Source: Hydractinia symbiolongicarpus
Lineage: Eukaryota; Cnidaria; Hydrozoa; Anthoathecata; Hydractiniidae
Direction: 5' to 3'
Assembly: GCF_029227915.1 (NCBI RefSeq)
Contig: NC_079882.1
Coordinates: 30,620,001 to 30,684,000, forward strand
DNA: 64,000 bases
A program made the translations under genes and the position numbers. The notes beneath the pieces were generated by a model that was not told the DNA's origin, searched no databases, and worked only from the letters and a program-made list of their open reading frames with translations. Position 1 is the first letter of the stretch. Each line of letters begins with the position of its first letter. Shown here one piece after another: positions 49,547 to 61,866 of this stretch.

Positions 49547-50869
49547 GGATTGGTCCCACAGTAAAAAATGACTTATTTATCTAAAATTTTAAATGAAGCG
49601 CTACCACAGCGCCCAGTGTATTCGCTGAGTTCCAGCAACCATGTCAGATTAAGAAGAATGTTATTTCTTGGAGTCCAATTGTCTCACTTATCACATTTAT
49701 AAGTTAAAAGTCCAAAATCAGCTCAATTAAGTCCCACAATCAATCGTCTCACTGTTAAAAGCTATGCAAACTCGTAATATCAGAAACATATCGCTAAAGC
49801 TTTTTGGTATGAATATGTGACGCAACCGTTGTAACTCAAACGGAGTGATACCGTTACAAATTCAATGAAATTTAATTTTTGAAAACGTCTCTATTTCTTC
49901 AGCGCGAGCTAACGGCTAGGATTGGTCCCACAGTAAAAAATGACTTATTTATCTACATTTCTTAATAACGTGCTATCACAGCGCCCAGTGTAATCGCTGA
50001 GTTCAAGCAATCATGTCAAATTAAGAAGAATGTTATTTCTTTGTGTCCAATTGTCTCATTAATCACATTTATAAGTTCAAACTCCAAAATCAGTTCAATT
50101 AAGTCCCACCGTCAATTGGTTCACTGTTAAAAGCCATGCAACTTGGTAATATCTGAAACATATCGCTAAACACATGTTGGTACGAATATGTGACGCGACC
50201 GATGTACTTTAAGCGGACGGATACCGTTAGAAACTCAATGAAATGTAGTTATTGAAACTGTCTCTATATCTTCAGCGCGTACTAACGGCCAGGATTGGTC
50301 CACAGCGACCAGTGTAATCGCTGAGTTCCAGCAACCATGTCGGATTAAGAAGAATGTTATTTCTTGGAGTCCAATTGGCCCATTTATCACATTTATAAGT
50401 TCAAAGTCAAAAATCAGCTCAATTAAGTCCCACAGTCAATCGTTTTTGAAGTAGTTTTTGAAACTGTCTCTATTTCTTCAGAGCAACTAACGGCAAGGAT
50501 TGCTGCCACAGTAAAATTTGACTTATTTATCTACTTTCTTAAATAAAGCACTACCACAGCACCCAGTGTAATCGTTGAGTTCAAGCAATCATGTCAAATT
50601 AAGAAGAATATTCTTTCTTTGAGTCCAATTGTCTCATTTATCACATTTATAAGTTCAAAGTCCAAAATCAGTTCAATTAAGTTCCACAGTCAATTGGTTC
50701 ACTGTTAAAAGCCATGTAACTTGGTAATATCAGAAACATATCGCTAAATGCATGTTGGTACGAATATGTGACGCAACCGCTGTAACTCAAACGGAGTGAT
50801 ACCGTTACAAATTCAATGAAATTTAGTTTTAAAAAACGTCTCTATATCTTCAGCGCGTACTAACGGCCA
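49547..50869 (+). repeat. Satellite block with 205-bp deleted S monomer
   Basis: Monomer starts 49547, 49919, 50292 and 50497. Unit 50292-50496 is only 205 bp: GGATTGGTCC continues directly with ACAGCGACCAG, losing 49 bp. CCACAG occurs at both ends of the lost segment in an intact monomer, so the deletion is explained by 6-bp microhomology. Unit 50497 starts as the S-partner L (GCCACAGTAAAATTTGAC) but switches to another L subtype (CATGTCAAATTAAGAAGAATATTC). Confidence 0.9.
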
Positions 50870-53800
50870 GGATTGGTCCCACAGTAAAAAATGACTTATT
50901 TATCTAAATTTTTAAATGAAGCGCTACCACAGCGCCCAGTGTAATCGCTGAGTTCCAGCAACCATGTCGGATTAAGAAGAATGTTATTTCTTGGAGTCCA
51001 ATTGGCCCATTTATCACATTTATAAGTTCAAAGTCAAACATCAGCTCAATTAAGTCCCACAGTCAATCGTTTTTGAAGTAGTTTTTGAATTTGTCTCTAT
51101 TTCTTCAGAGCAACTAACGGCAAGGATTGCTCCCACAGTACAATATGACTTATTTATCTACATTCTTAAATAAAGCGCTACCACAGCACCCAGTGTAATC
51201 GTTGAGTTCAAGCAATCATGTAAAATTAAGAAGAATGTTACTTCTTGGTGTTCAATTGTCGCCTTTCTCACATTCATAAGGTCAAAGTTCAAGGCAGTTC
51301 AATTAAATCCCCCAGTCAATCGTTTCAATGTTAAAAGCAATGCAGCCTGGTAATATCAGAAACATATCGCTAAATGCATGTTGGTACGAATATGTGACGC
51401 AACCGTTGTAACTCAAACGGAGTGATACCGTTACAAATTCAATAAAATTTAGTTTTAAAAAACGTCTCTATTTCTTCAGCGCGAGCTAACGGCTAGGATT
51501 GGTCCCACAGTAAAAAATGACTTATTTATCTAAAATTTTAAATGAAGCGCTACCACAGCGCCCAGTGTATTCGCTGAGTTCCAGCAACCATGTCAGATTA
51601 AGAAGAATGTTATTTCTTGGAGTCCAATTGTCTCACTTATCACATTTATAAGTTAAAAGTCCAAAATCAGCTCAATTAAGTCCCACAATCAATCGTTTCA
51701 CTGTTAAAAGCTATGCAAACTCGTAATATCAGAAACATATCGCTAAATGCTTGTTGGTATGAATATGTGACGCAACCGTTGTAACTCAAACGGAGTGATA
51801 CCGTTACAAATTCAATAAAATTTAGTTTTAAAAAACGTCTCTATTTCTTCAGCGCGAGCTAACGGCTAGGATTGGTCCCACAGTAAAAAATGACTTATTT
51901 ATCTAAAATTTTAAATGAAGCGCTACCACAGCGCCCAGTGTAATCGCTGAGTTACAGCAACCATGTCAGATTATGAAGAATGTTATTTCTTGGAGTCCAA
52001 TTGGCCCATTTATCACATTTACAAGTTCAAAGTCAAAAATCAGCTCAATTAAGTCCCACAGTCAATCGTTTTTGAAGTAGTTTTTGCAACTGTCTCTATT
52101 TCTTCAGAGCAACTAACGGCAAGGATTGCTCCCACAGTAAAATATGACTTATTTATCTACATTCTTAAATAAAGTGCTACCACAGCACCCAGTGTAATCG
52201 TTGAGTTCAAGCAATCATGTAAAATTAAGAAGAATGTTACTTCTTGGTGTTCAATTGTCTCCTTTCTCACATTCATAAGGTCAAAGTTCAAGGCAGTTCA
52301 ATTAAATCCCCCAGTCAATCGTTTCACTGTTAAAAGCAATGCAACCTGGTAATATCAGAAACATATCGCTAAATGCATGTTGGTTCGAATATGTGACGCA
52401 ACCGTTGTAACTCAAACGGAGTGATACCGTTACAAATTCAATAAAATTTAGTTTTAAAAAACGTCTCTATTTCTTCAGCGCAAGCTAACGGCTAGGATTG
52501 GTCCCACAGTAAAAAATGACTTATTTATCTAAAATTTTAAATGAAGCGCTACCACAGCGCCCAGTGTATTCGCTGAGTTCCAGCAACCATGTCAGATTAA
52601 GAAGAATGTTATTTCTTGGAGTTCAATTGTCTCACTTATCACATTTATAAGTTAAAAGTCCAAAATCAGCTCAATTAAGTCCCACAATCAATCGTTTCAC
52701 TGTTAAAAGCTATGCAAACTCGTAATATCAGAAACATATCGCTAAATGCTTGTTGGTATGAATATGTGACGCAACCGTTGTAACTCAAACGGAGTGATAC
52801 CGTTACAAATTCAATGAAATTTAGTTTTTGAAAAGGTCTCTATTTCTTCAGCGCGAGCTAACGGCTAGGATTGGTCCGACAGTAAAAAATGACTTATTTA
52901 TCTACATTTCTTAATAACGCGCTATCACAGCGCCCAGTGTAATCGTTGAGTTCAAGCAATCATGTCAAATTAAGAAGAATATTCTTTCTTTGAGTCCAAT
53001 TGTCTCATTTATCACATTTATAAGTTCAAAGTCCAAAATCAGTTCAATTAAGTTCCACAGTCAATTGGTTCACTGTTAAAAGCCGTGTAACTTGGTAATA
53101 TCAGAAACATATCGCTAAATGCATGTTGGTACTAATATGCGACGCAACCGTTGTAACTCAAACGGAGTGATACCGTTACAAATTCAATAAAATTTAGTTT
53201 TAAAAAACGTCTCTATTTCTTCAGCGCGAGCTAACGGCTAGGATTGGTCCCACAGTAAAAAATGACTTATTTATCTAATTTTTTTAATGAAGCGCTACCG
53301 CAGCGCCAAGTGTAATCGTTGAGTTCCAGCAACCATGTCGGATTAAGAAGAATGTTATTTCTTGGAGTGCAATTGGCCCATTTATCACATTTATAAGTTC
53401 AAAGTCAAAAATCAGCTCAATTAAGTCCCACAGTCAATCGTTTTTGAAGCAGTTTTTGAATTTGTCTCTATTTCTTCAGAGCAACTAACGGCAAGGATTG
53501 CTCCCACAGTACAATATGACTTATTTATCTACATTCTTAAATAAAGCGCTACCACAGCACCCAGTGTAATCGTTGAGTTCAAGCAATCATGTAAAATTAA
53601 GAAGAATGTTACTTCTTGGTGTTCAATTGTCTCCTTTCTCACATTCATAAGGTCAAAGTTCAAGGCAGTTCAATTAAATCCCCCAGTCAATCGTTTTAAT
53701 GTTAAAAGCAATGCAACCTGGTAATATCAGAAACATATCGCTAAATGCATGTTGGTACGAATATGTGACGCAACCGTTGTAACTAAAACGGAGTGATACC

Positions 53801-55490
53801 GTTACAAATTCAATAAAATTTAGTTTTAAAAAACGTCTCTATTTCTTCAGCGCGAGCTAACGGCTAGGATTGGTCCCACAGTAAAAAATGACTTATTTAT
53901 CTAAAATTTTAAATGAAGCGCTACCACAGCGCCCAGTGTATTCGCTGAGTTCCAGCAACCATGTCACATTAAGAAGAATGTTATTTCTTGGAGTCCAATT
54001 GTCTCACTTATCACATTTATAAGTTAAAAGTCAAAAATCAGCTCAATTAAGTCCCACAATCAATCGTTTCACTGTTAAAAGCTATGCAAACTCGTAATAT
54101 CAGAAACATATCGCTAAATGCTTGTTGGTATGAATATGTGACGCAACCGCTGTAACTCAAACGGAGTGATACCGTTACAAATTCAATGAAATTTAGTTTT
54201 TGAAAACGTCTCTATTTCTTCAGCGCGAGCTAACGGCAAGGATTGGTCCCACAGTAAAAAATGACTTTCTTATCTACATTTCTTAATAACGCGCTATCAC
54301 AGCGCCCAGTGTAATCGTTGAGTTCAAGCAATCATGTCAAATTAAGAAGAATATTCTTTTTTTGAGTCCAATTGTCTCATTTATCACATTTATAAGTTCA
54401 AAGTCCAAAATCAGTTCAATTAAGTTCCACAGTCAATCGTTTTTGAAGTAGTTTTTGCAACTGTCTCTATTTCTTCAGAGCAACTAACGGCAAGGATTGC
54501 TCCCACAGTAAAAAATGACTTATTTATCTACATTTTTTTATAAAGCGCTATCATAGCGCCCAGTGTACTCGTTGAGTTCAAGCAACCATATCGAATTAAG
54601 AAGAATGTTATTTCTTGGAGTCCAATTGTATCATTTATCACATTCATAAGGTCAAAGTCCAAGGCAGTTCAATTAAATCCCACAGTCAATTGGTTCACTG
54701 TTAAAAGCCATGTAACTTGGTAATATCAGAAACATATCCCTAAATGCATGTTGGTACGAATATGCGACGCAACCGTTGTAACTCAAACGGAGTGATACCG
54801 TTACAAATTCAATAAAATTTAGTTTTAAAAAACGTCTCTATTTCTTCAGCGCGAGCTAACGGCTAGGATTGGTCCCACAGTAAAAAATGACTTATTTATC
54901 TAATTGTTTTAATGAAGCGCTAACACAGCGACCAGTGTAATCGCTGAGTTCCAGCAACCATGTCGGATTAAGAAGAATGTTATTTCTTGGAGTCCAATTG
55001 GCCCATTTATCACATTTAAAAGTTCAAAGTCAAAAATCAGCTCAATTAAGTCCCACAGTCACTCTTTTTGAAGTAGTTTTTGAAACTGTCTCTATTTCTT
55101 CAGAGCAACTAACGGCAAGGATTGCTGCCACAGTAAAATATGACTTATTTATCTACATTCTTAAATAAAGCGCTACCACAGCGCCCAGTGTAATCGTTGA
55201 GTTCAAGCAACCATGTCGAATTAAGAAGAATGTTATTTCTTGGAGTCCAATTGTATCATTTATCACATTCATAAGGTCAAAGTCCAAGGCAGTTCAATTA
55301 AATCCCACAGCCAATCGTTTCACTGTTAAAAGCGATGCTAACTGGTAATATCAGAAACATATCGCTAACTGCGTGTTGGTACGAATATGTGACGCAACCG
55401 TTGTAACCCAAACGGAGTGATACCGTTACAAATTCAATGAAATTTAGTTTTTGATAACGTCTCTATTTCTTCAGCGCGAGCTAACGGCTA
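50870..55490 (+). repeat. S-L-L (999-bp) based array
   Basis: Monomer starts 50870, 51124, 51496, 51869, 52123, 52495, 52868, 53241, 53495, 53867, 54240, 54494, 54866 and 55119. The order 254/372/373 occurs from 50870, 51869 and 53241; 54240 and 54494 add 254/372. The first three monomers have close partners 2,371 bp downstream (marker TTTTTGAATTTGTCTCT near 51084 and 53455). Unit 54866-55118 is 253 bp, with one base lost in CAGTCACTCTTTTTG. The final part grades into type II sequence. Confidence 0.88.
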
Positions 55491-58235
55491 GGATTGGTCC
55501 CACAGTAAAATATGACTTATTTATCTACATTCTTAACTAAAGCGCTACCACAGCGCCCAGTGTAATCGTTGAGTTCAAGCAATCATGTAAAATTAAGAAG
55601 AATGTTACTTCTTGGTGTTCAATTGTCTCCTTTCTCACATTCATAAGGTCAAAGTCCAAGGCAGTTCAATTAAATCCCACAGTCAATCGTTTCACTATTA
55701 AAGCGATGCAACCTGGTAATATCAGAAACCTATCGCTAAATACAAGTTGATACGAATATGTGACGCAACCGTTGTAACTCAAACGGAGTGATACCGTTAC
55801 AAATTCAATTAAATTTAGTTTTAGAAAACGTGTCTATTTCTTCAGCGCGAGCTAACAGCTAGGATTGGTCCAACAGTAAAAAATGACTTATTTATCTAAA
55901 TTTTTAAATGAAGCGCTACCACAGCGCCCAGTGTAATCGCTGAGTTCCAGCAACCATGTCAGATTAAGAAGAATGTTATTTCTTGGAGTCCAATTGTCTC
56001 ATTTATCACATTTATAAGTTGAAAGTCCAAAATCAGCTCAATTAAGTCCCACAGCCAATCGTTTCACTGTTGAAAGCGATGCAAACTGGTAATATCAGAA
56101 ACATATCGCTAACTGTGTGTTGGTACGAATATGTGACGCAACCGTTGTAACCCAAACGGAGTGATACCGTTACAAATTCAATGAAATTTAGTTTTTGAAA
56201 ACGTCTCTATTTCTTCAGCGCGAGCTAACGGCTAGGATTGGTCCCACAGTAAAAAATGACTTATTTATCTACATTTCTTAATAACGCCCTATTACAGCGC
56301 CAGGTGTAATCGTTGAGCTCAAGTAATCATGTCAAATTAAGAAGAATGTTATTTCTTGGAGTCCAGTTGCCTCATTTATCATATTTATAAGTTCAAAGTC
56401 CAAAATCAGTTCAATTCAGTCCCACAGTCAATCGTTTCACTGTTAAAAGCGATGCAACCTGGTAATATCAGAAACATAACGCTAAATACATGTTGGTACG
56501 AATATGTGACGCAACCGTTGTAACTCAAACGGAGTGATACCCTTAAAAGTCAATGAAATTTAGTTTTTGAAAATGTCTCTATTTCTGCAGTGCGAGCTAA
56601 CGGCTAGGATTGGTCCCACAGTATAAAGTGACTTATTTGTCTACATTTTTTAATAAAGCGCTACCGCAGCGCCCAGTGTAATCGATGAGTTCCAGCAATC
56701 ATGTCAAATTAAGAAGAATGTTATTTCTTGGAGTCCAATTGCCTCATTTATCATATTTGTAAGTTCAAAGTCCAGAATCAGTTCCATTCAGTCCCACAGT
56801 CAATCGTTGCACTGTTAAAAGCGATGCAACCTGGTAATATTAGAAACGTATCGCTAAATACATGTTGGTACGAGTATGTGACGCAACTGTTGTAACTCAA
56901 ACGGACTGATAACGTTAGAAAGTCAATGAAATATAATTTTTGAAACTGTCTCTATATCTTCAGCGCGTACTAACGGCTAGGATTGGTCCCACAGTAAAAA
57001 ATGACTTATTTATCTAAATTTTTAAATGAAGCGCTACCACAGCGCCCAGTGTAATCGGTGAGTTCCAGCAACCATGTCAGATTAAGAAGAATGTTATTTC
57101 TTGGAGTCCAGTTGGCCCATTTATCACATTTAAAAGTTCAAAGTCAAAAATCAGCTCAATTAAGTCCCACAGTCAATCGTTTTTGAAGTAGTTTTTGAAA
57201 CCGTCTCTTTTTCTTCAGTGCAAGCTAACGGCTAGGATTGGTCCCGCAGTAAAAAATGACTTATTTATCTAAATTTTTAAATGAAGCGCTACCACAGCAC
57301 CCAGTGTAATCGGTGAGTTCCAGCAACCATGTCAGATTAAGAAGAATGTTATTTCTTGGAGTCCAATTGTCTCATTTATCACATTTAAAAGTTCAAAGTC
57401 AAAAATAAGCTCAATTAAGTCCCACAGTCAATCGTTTTTGAAGTAGTTTTTGAAGCCGTCTCTATTTCTTCAGCGCAAGCTACCGGCTAGGACTGGTCCC
57501 GCAGTAGAAAATGACTTATTTATCTAAATTTTTAAATGAAGCGCTACCACAGCACCCAGTGTAATCGCTGAGTTCCAGCAACCATGTCAGATTAAGAAGA
57601 ATGTTATTTCTTGGAGTCCAATTTTCTCATTTATCACATTTATAAATTAAAAGTCCAAAATCAGCTCAATTAAGTCCCACAGTCAATCGTTTCACTGTTA
57701 AAAGCGATGCAAACTGGTAATATCAGAAACATATCGCTAAATGCATGTTGGTACGAATATGTGACGCAACCGTTGTAACTCAAACGGAGTGATACCGTTA
57801 CAAATTCATTGAAATTTAGTTTTTGAAAACGTCTCTATATCTTAAGCGCGTGCTAACGGCTAGGATTGGTCCCACAGTAAAAAATGACTCATTTATCTAA
57901 ATTTTTAAATGAAGCGCTACCACAGCGCCCAGTGTAATCGCTGAATTCCAGCAATCGTGTCAAATTGAGGAGAATGTTATTTCTTGGAGTCCAATTGTCT
58001 CAATCATCACATTTATAATGTCAAAGCCCAAAATCAGTTCAATTAAGTCCCAGAGTCAATCGTTTCACTGTTAAAAGCGATGCAACCTGGTAATAGCTGA
58101 AACATATCGCTAAATATATGTTGGTACGAGTATGTGACGCAACCGTTGCAACTCAAACGGACTGATAACGTTAGAAAATCAATGAAATATAGTTTTTGAA
58201 ACTGTCTTCATTTCCTCAGCCCGCGCTAACGGCTA
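55491..58235 (+). repeat. Second type II satellite domain, first part
   Basis: Monomer starts 55491, 55862, 56235, 56607, 56980, 57235, 57490 and 57863. The type II markers return: TTTCTGCAGTGCGAGC near 56582, TCATTTATCATATTTGTAAG near 56745, CCGTCTCTTTTTCTTCAG near 57201 and CCCGCAGTAAAAAATG. The segment from about 56690 to 57995 matches 60066-61371 at 3,376 bp. Both contain two 255-bp S units in a row and the variant anchor CTACCGGCTAGGACTGG. Confidence 0.9.
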
Positions 58236-60355
58236 AGATTGGTCCCACAGTACAAAATGACTTATTTTTCTAAATTTTTAAATGAAGCGCTATCACAGCG
58301 CCCAGTGTAATCGCTGAGTTCCAGCAAAAATGTCAGATTAAGAAGAATGTTATTTCTTGGAGTCCAATTGTCTCATCTATCACATTTATAAGTTCAAAAC
58401 CCAAAATCAGTTCAATTAAGTAACACAGTCAATTGGTTCACTGTTAAAAGCCATGCAACTTGGTAATATCTGAAACCTATCGCTAAACACATGTTGGTAC
58501 GAATATGTGACGCGACCGATGTACTTCAAGCGGACGGATGCCGTTAGAAACTCAATGAAATGTAGTTTTTGAAACTGTCTCTATATCTTCAGCGCGAGCT
58601 AACGGCTAGGATTGGTCCCACAGTAAAAAATGACTCATTTATCTAAATTTTTAAATGAAGCGCTACCACAGCGCCCAGTGTAATCGCTGAATTCCAGCAA
58701 TCGTGTCAAATTGAGGAGAATGTTATTTCTTGGAGTCCAATTGTCTCAATCATCACATTTATAATGTCAAAGCCCAAAATCAGTTCAATTAAGTCCCAGA
58801 GTCAATCGTTTCACTGTTAAAAGCGATGCAACCTGGTAATATCTGAAACATATCGCTAAATACATGTTGGTACGAGTATGTGACGCAACCGTTGTAACTC
58901 AAACGGACTGATAACGTTAGAAAGTCAATGAAATAAAGTTTTTGAAACTGTCTTCATTTCCTCAGCCCGCGCTAACGGCTAAGATTGGTCCCACAGTACA
59001 AAATGACTTATTTATCTAAATTTTTAAATGAAGCGCTACCACAGCACCCAGTGTAATCGCTGAGTTCCAGCAACCATGTCAGATTAAGAAGAATGTTTTT
59101 TCTTGGAGTCCAATTTTCTCATTTATCACATTTATAAATTAAAAGTCCAAAATCAGCTCAATTAAGTCCCACAGTCAATCGTTTCACTGTTAAAAGCGAT
59201 GCAAACTGGTAATATCAGAAACATATCGCTAAATGCATGTTGGTACGAGTATGTGACGCAACCGTTGTAACTCAAACGGACTGATAACGTTAGAAAATCA
59301 ATGAAATATAGTTTTTGAAACTGTCTTCATTTCCTCAGCCCGCGCTAACGGCTAAGATTGGTCCCACAGTACAAAATGACTTATTTATCTAAATTTTTAA
59401 ATGAAGCGCTACCACAGCGCCCAGTGTAATCGCTGAGTTCCAGCAAAAATGTCAGATTAAGAAGAATGTTATTTCTTGGAGTCCAATTGTCTCATCTATC
59501 ACATTTATAAGTTCAAAACCCAAAATCAGTTCAATTAAGTAACACAGTCAATTGGTTCACTGTTAAAAGCCATGCAACTTGGTAATATCTGAAACGTATC
59601 GCTAAACACATGTTGGTACGAATATGTGACGCGACCGATGTACTTCAAGCGGACGGATGCCGTTAGAAACTCAATGAAATGTAGTTTTTGAAACTGTCTC
59701 AATATCTTCAGCGCCAGCTAACGGCTAGGTTTGGTCCCACAGTAAAAAATGACTTATTTATCTAAATTTTTAAATGAAGCGCTATCACAGCACCGAGTGT
59801 TATCGCTGAGTTCCAGCAACCATGTCAGATTAAGAAGAATGATATTTCTTGGAGTCCAATTGTCACATTTATCACATTTATAAATTAAAAGTCCAAAATC
59901 AGCTCAATTAAGTCCCACAGTCAATCGTTTTTGAAGTAGTTTTTGAAACCGTCTCTATTTCTTCAGCGCAAGCTAACGGCTAGGATTGGTCCCGCAGTAA
60001 AAAATGACTTATTTATCTAAATTTTTAAATGAAGCGCTACCACAGCGCCCAGTGTAATCGCTGAGTTCCAGCAATCATGTCAAATTAAGAAGAATGTTAT
60101 TTCTTGGAGTCCAATTGCCTCATTTATCATATTTGTAAGTTCAAAGTCCAAAATCAGTTCAATTCAGTCCCACAGTCAATCGTTGCACTGTTAAAAGCGA
60201 TGCAACCTGGTAATATTAGAAACATATTGCTAAATACATGTTGGTACGAGTATGTGACGCAACTGTTGTAACTCAAACGGACTGATAACGTTAGAAAGTC
60301 AATGAAATATAATTTTTGAAACTGTCTCTATATCTTCAGCGCGTACTAACGGCTA
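58236..60355 (+). repeat. Type II trimer array (1,119-bp period)
   Basis: Monomer starts 58236, 58609, 58982, 59355, 59728 and 59983. Monomers 58236 and 58609 correspond to 59355 and 59728 at 1,119 bp, exactly three 373-bp L units. Marker CCAGCAAAAATGTCAG is near 58321 and 59442; TCAGTTCAATTAAGTAACAC follows. A 255-bp S (59728-59982) interrupts the trimer series. Confidence 0.87.
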
Positions 60356-61866
60356 GGATTGGTCCCACAGTAAAAAATGACTTATTTATCTAAATTTTTA
60401 AATGAAGCGCTACCACAGCACCCAGTGTAATCGGTGAGTTCCAGCAACCCTGTCAGATTAAGAAGAATGTTATTTCTTGGAGTCCAATTGGCCCATTTAT
60501 CACATTTAAAAGTTCAAAGTCAAAAATCAGCTCAATTAAGTCCCACAGTCAATCGTTTTTGAAGTAGTTTTTGAAACCGTCTCTTTTTCTTCAGCGCAAG
60601 CTAACGGCTAGGATTGGTCCCGCAGTAAAAAATGACTTATTTATCTAAATTTTTAAATGAAGCGCTACCACAGCACCCAGTGTAATCGGTGAGTTCCAGC
60701 AACCCTGTCAGATTAAGAAGAATGTTATTTCTTGGAGTCCAATTTTCTCATTTATCACATTTAAAAGTTCAAAGTCAAAAATCAGCTCAATTAAGTCCCA
60801 CAGTCAATCGTTTTTGAAGTAGTTTTTGAAGCCGTCTCTATTTCTTCAGCGCAAACTACCGGCTAGGACTGGTCCCGCAGTAGAAAATGACTTATTTATC
60901 TAAATTTTTAAATGAAGTGCTACCACAGCACCCAGTGTAATCGCTGAGTTCCAGCAACCATGTCAGATTAAGAAGAATGTTATTTCTTGGAGTGCAATTT
61001 TCTCATTTATCACATTTATAAATTAAAAGTCCAAAATCAGCTCAATTAAGTCCCACAGTCAATCGTTTCACTGTTAAAAGCCATGCAAACTGGTAATATC
61101 AGAAACATATCGCTAAATGCATGTTGGTACGAATATGTGACGCAACCGTTGTAACTCAAACGGAGTGATACCGTTACAAATTCAATGAAATTTAGTTTTT
61201 GAAAACGTCTCTATATCTTAAGCGCGTGCTAACGGCTAGGATTGGTCCCACAGTAAAAAATGACTCATTTATCTAAATTTTTAAATGAAGCGCTACCACA
61301 GCGCCCAGTGTAATCGCTGAATTCCAGCAATCGTGTCAAATTGAGGAGAATGTTATTTCTTGGAGTCCAATTGTCTCATTTATCACATTTAAAAGTTCAA
61401 AGTCAAAAATCAGCTCAATTAAGTCCCACAGTCAATCGTTTTTGAAGTAGTTTTTGAAGCCGTCTCTATTTCTTCAGCGCAAGCTACCGGCTAGGACTGG
61501 TCCCGCAGTAGAAAATGACTTATTTATCTAAATTTTTAAATGAAGTGCTACCACAGCACCCAGTGTAATCGCTGAGTTCCAGCAACCATGTCAGATTAAG
61601 AAGAATGTTATTTCTTGGAGTGCAATTTTCTCATTTATCACATTTATAAATTAAAAGTCCAAAATCAGCTCAATTAAGTCCCACAGTCAATCGTTTCACT
61701 GTTAAAAGCCATGCAAACTGGTAATATCAGAAACATATCGCTAAATGCATGTTGGTACGAATATGTGACGCAACCGTTGTAACTCAAACGGAGTGATACC
61801 GTTACAAATTCAATGAAATTTAGTTTTTGAAAACGTCTCTATATCTTAAGCGCGTGCTAACGGCTA
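60356..61866 (+). repeat. Type II S-L block with 628-bp duplication
   Basis: Monomer starts 60356, 60611, 60866, 61239 and 61494. The unit 255+373=628 bp is duplicated: variants GCTACCGGCTAGGACTGG, CCCGCAGTAGAAAATG, GAAGTGCTACCACAGCACC and GAGTGCAATTTTC occur around 60850-61010 and again around 61480-61630. The join lies near 61370-61400, where monomer 61239 switches from L to S structure. Confidence 0.87.

Noticed and set aside
54977-55168. 63-codon open frame
   Set aside because: It spans an S monomer and the next unit in a different frame; homologous S-L pairs elsewhere are interrupted. Not a gene.
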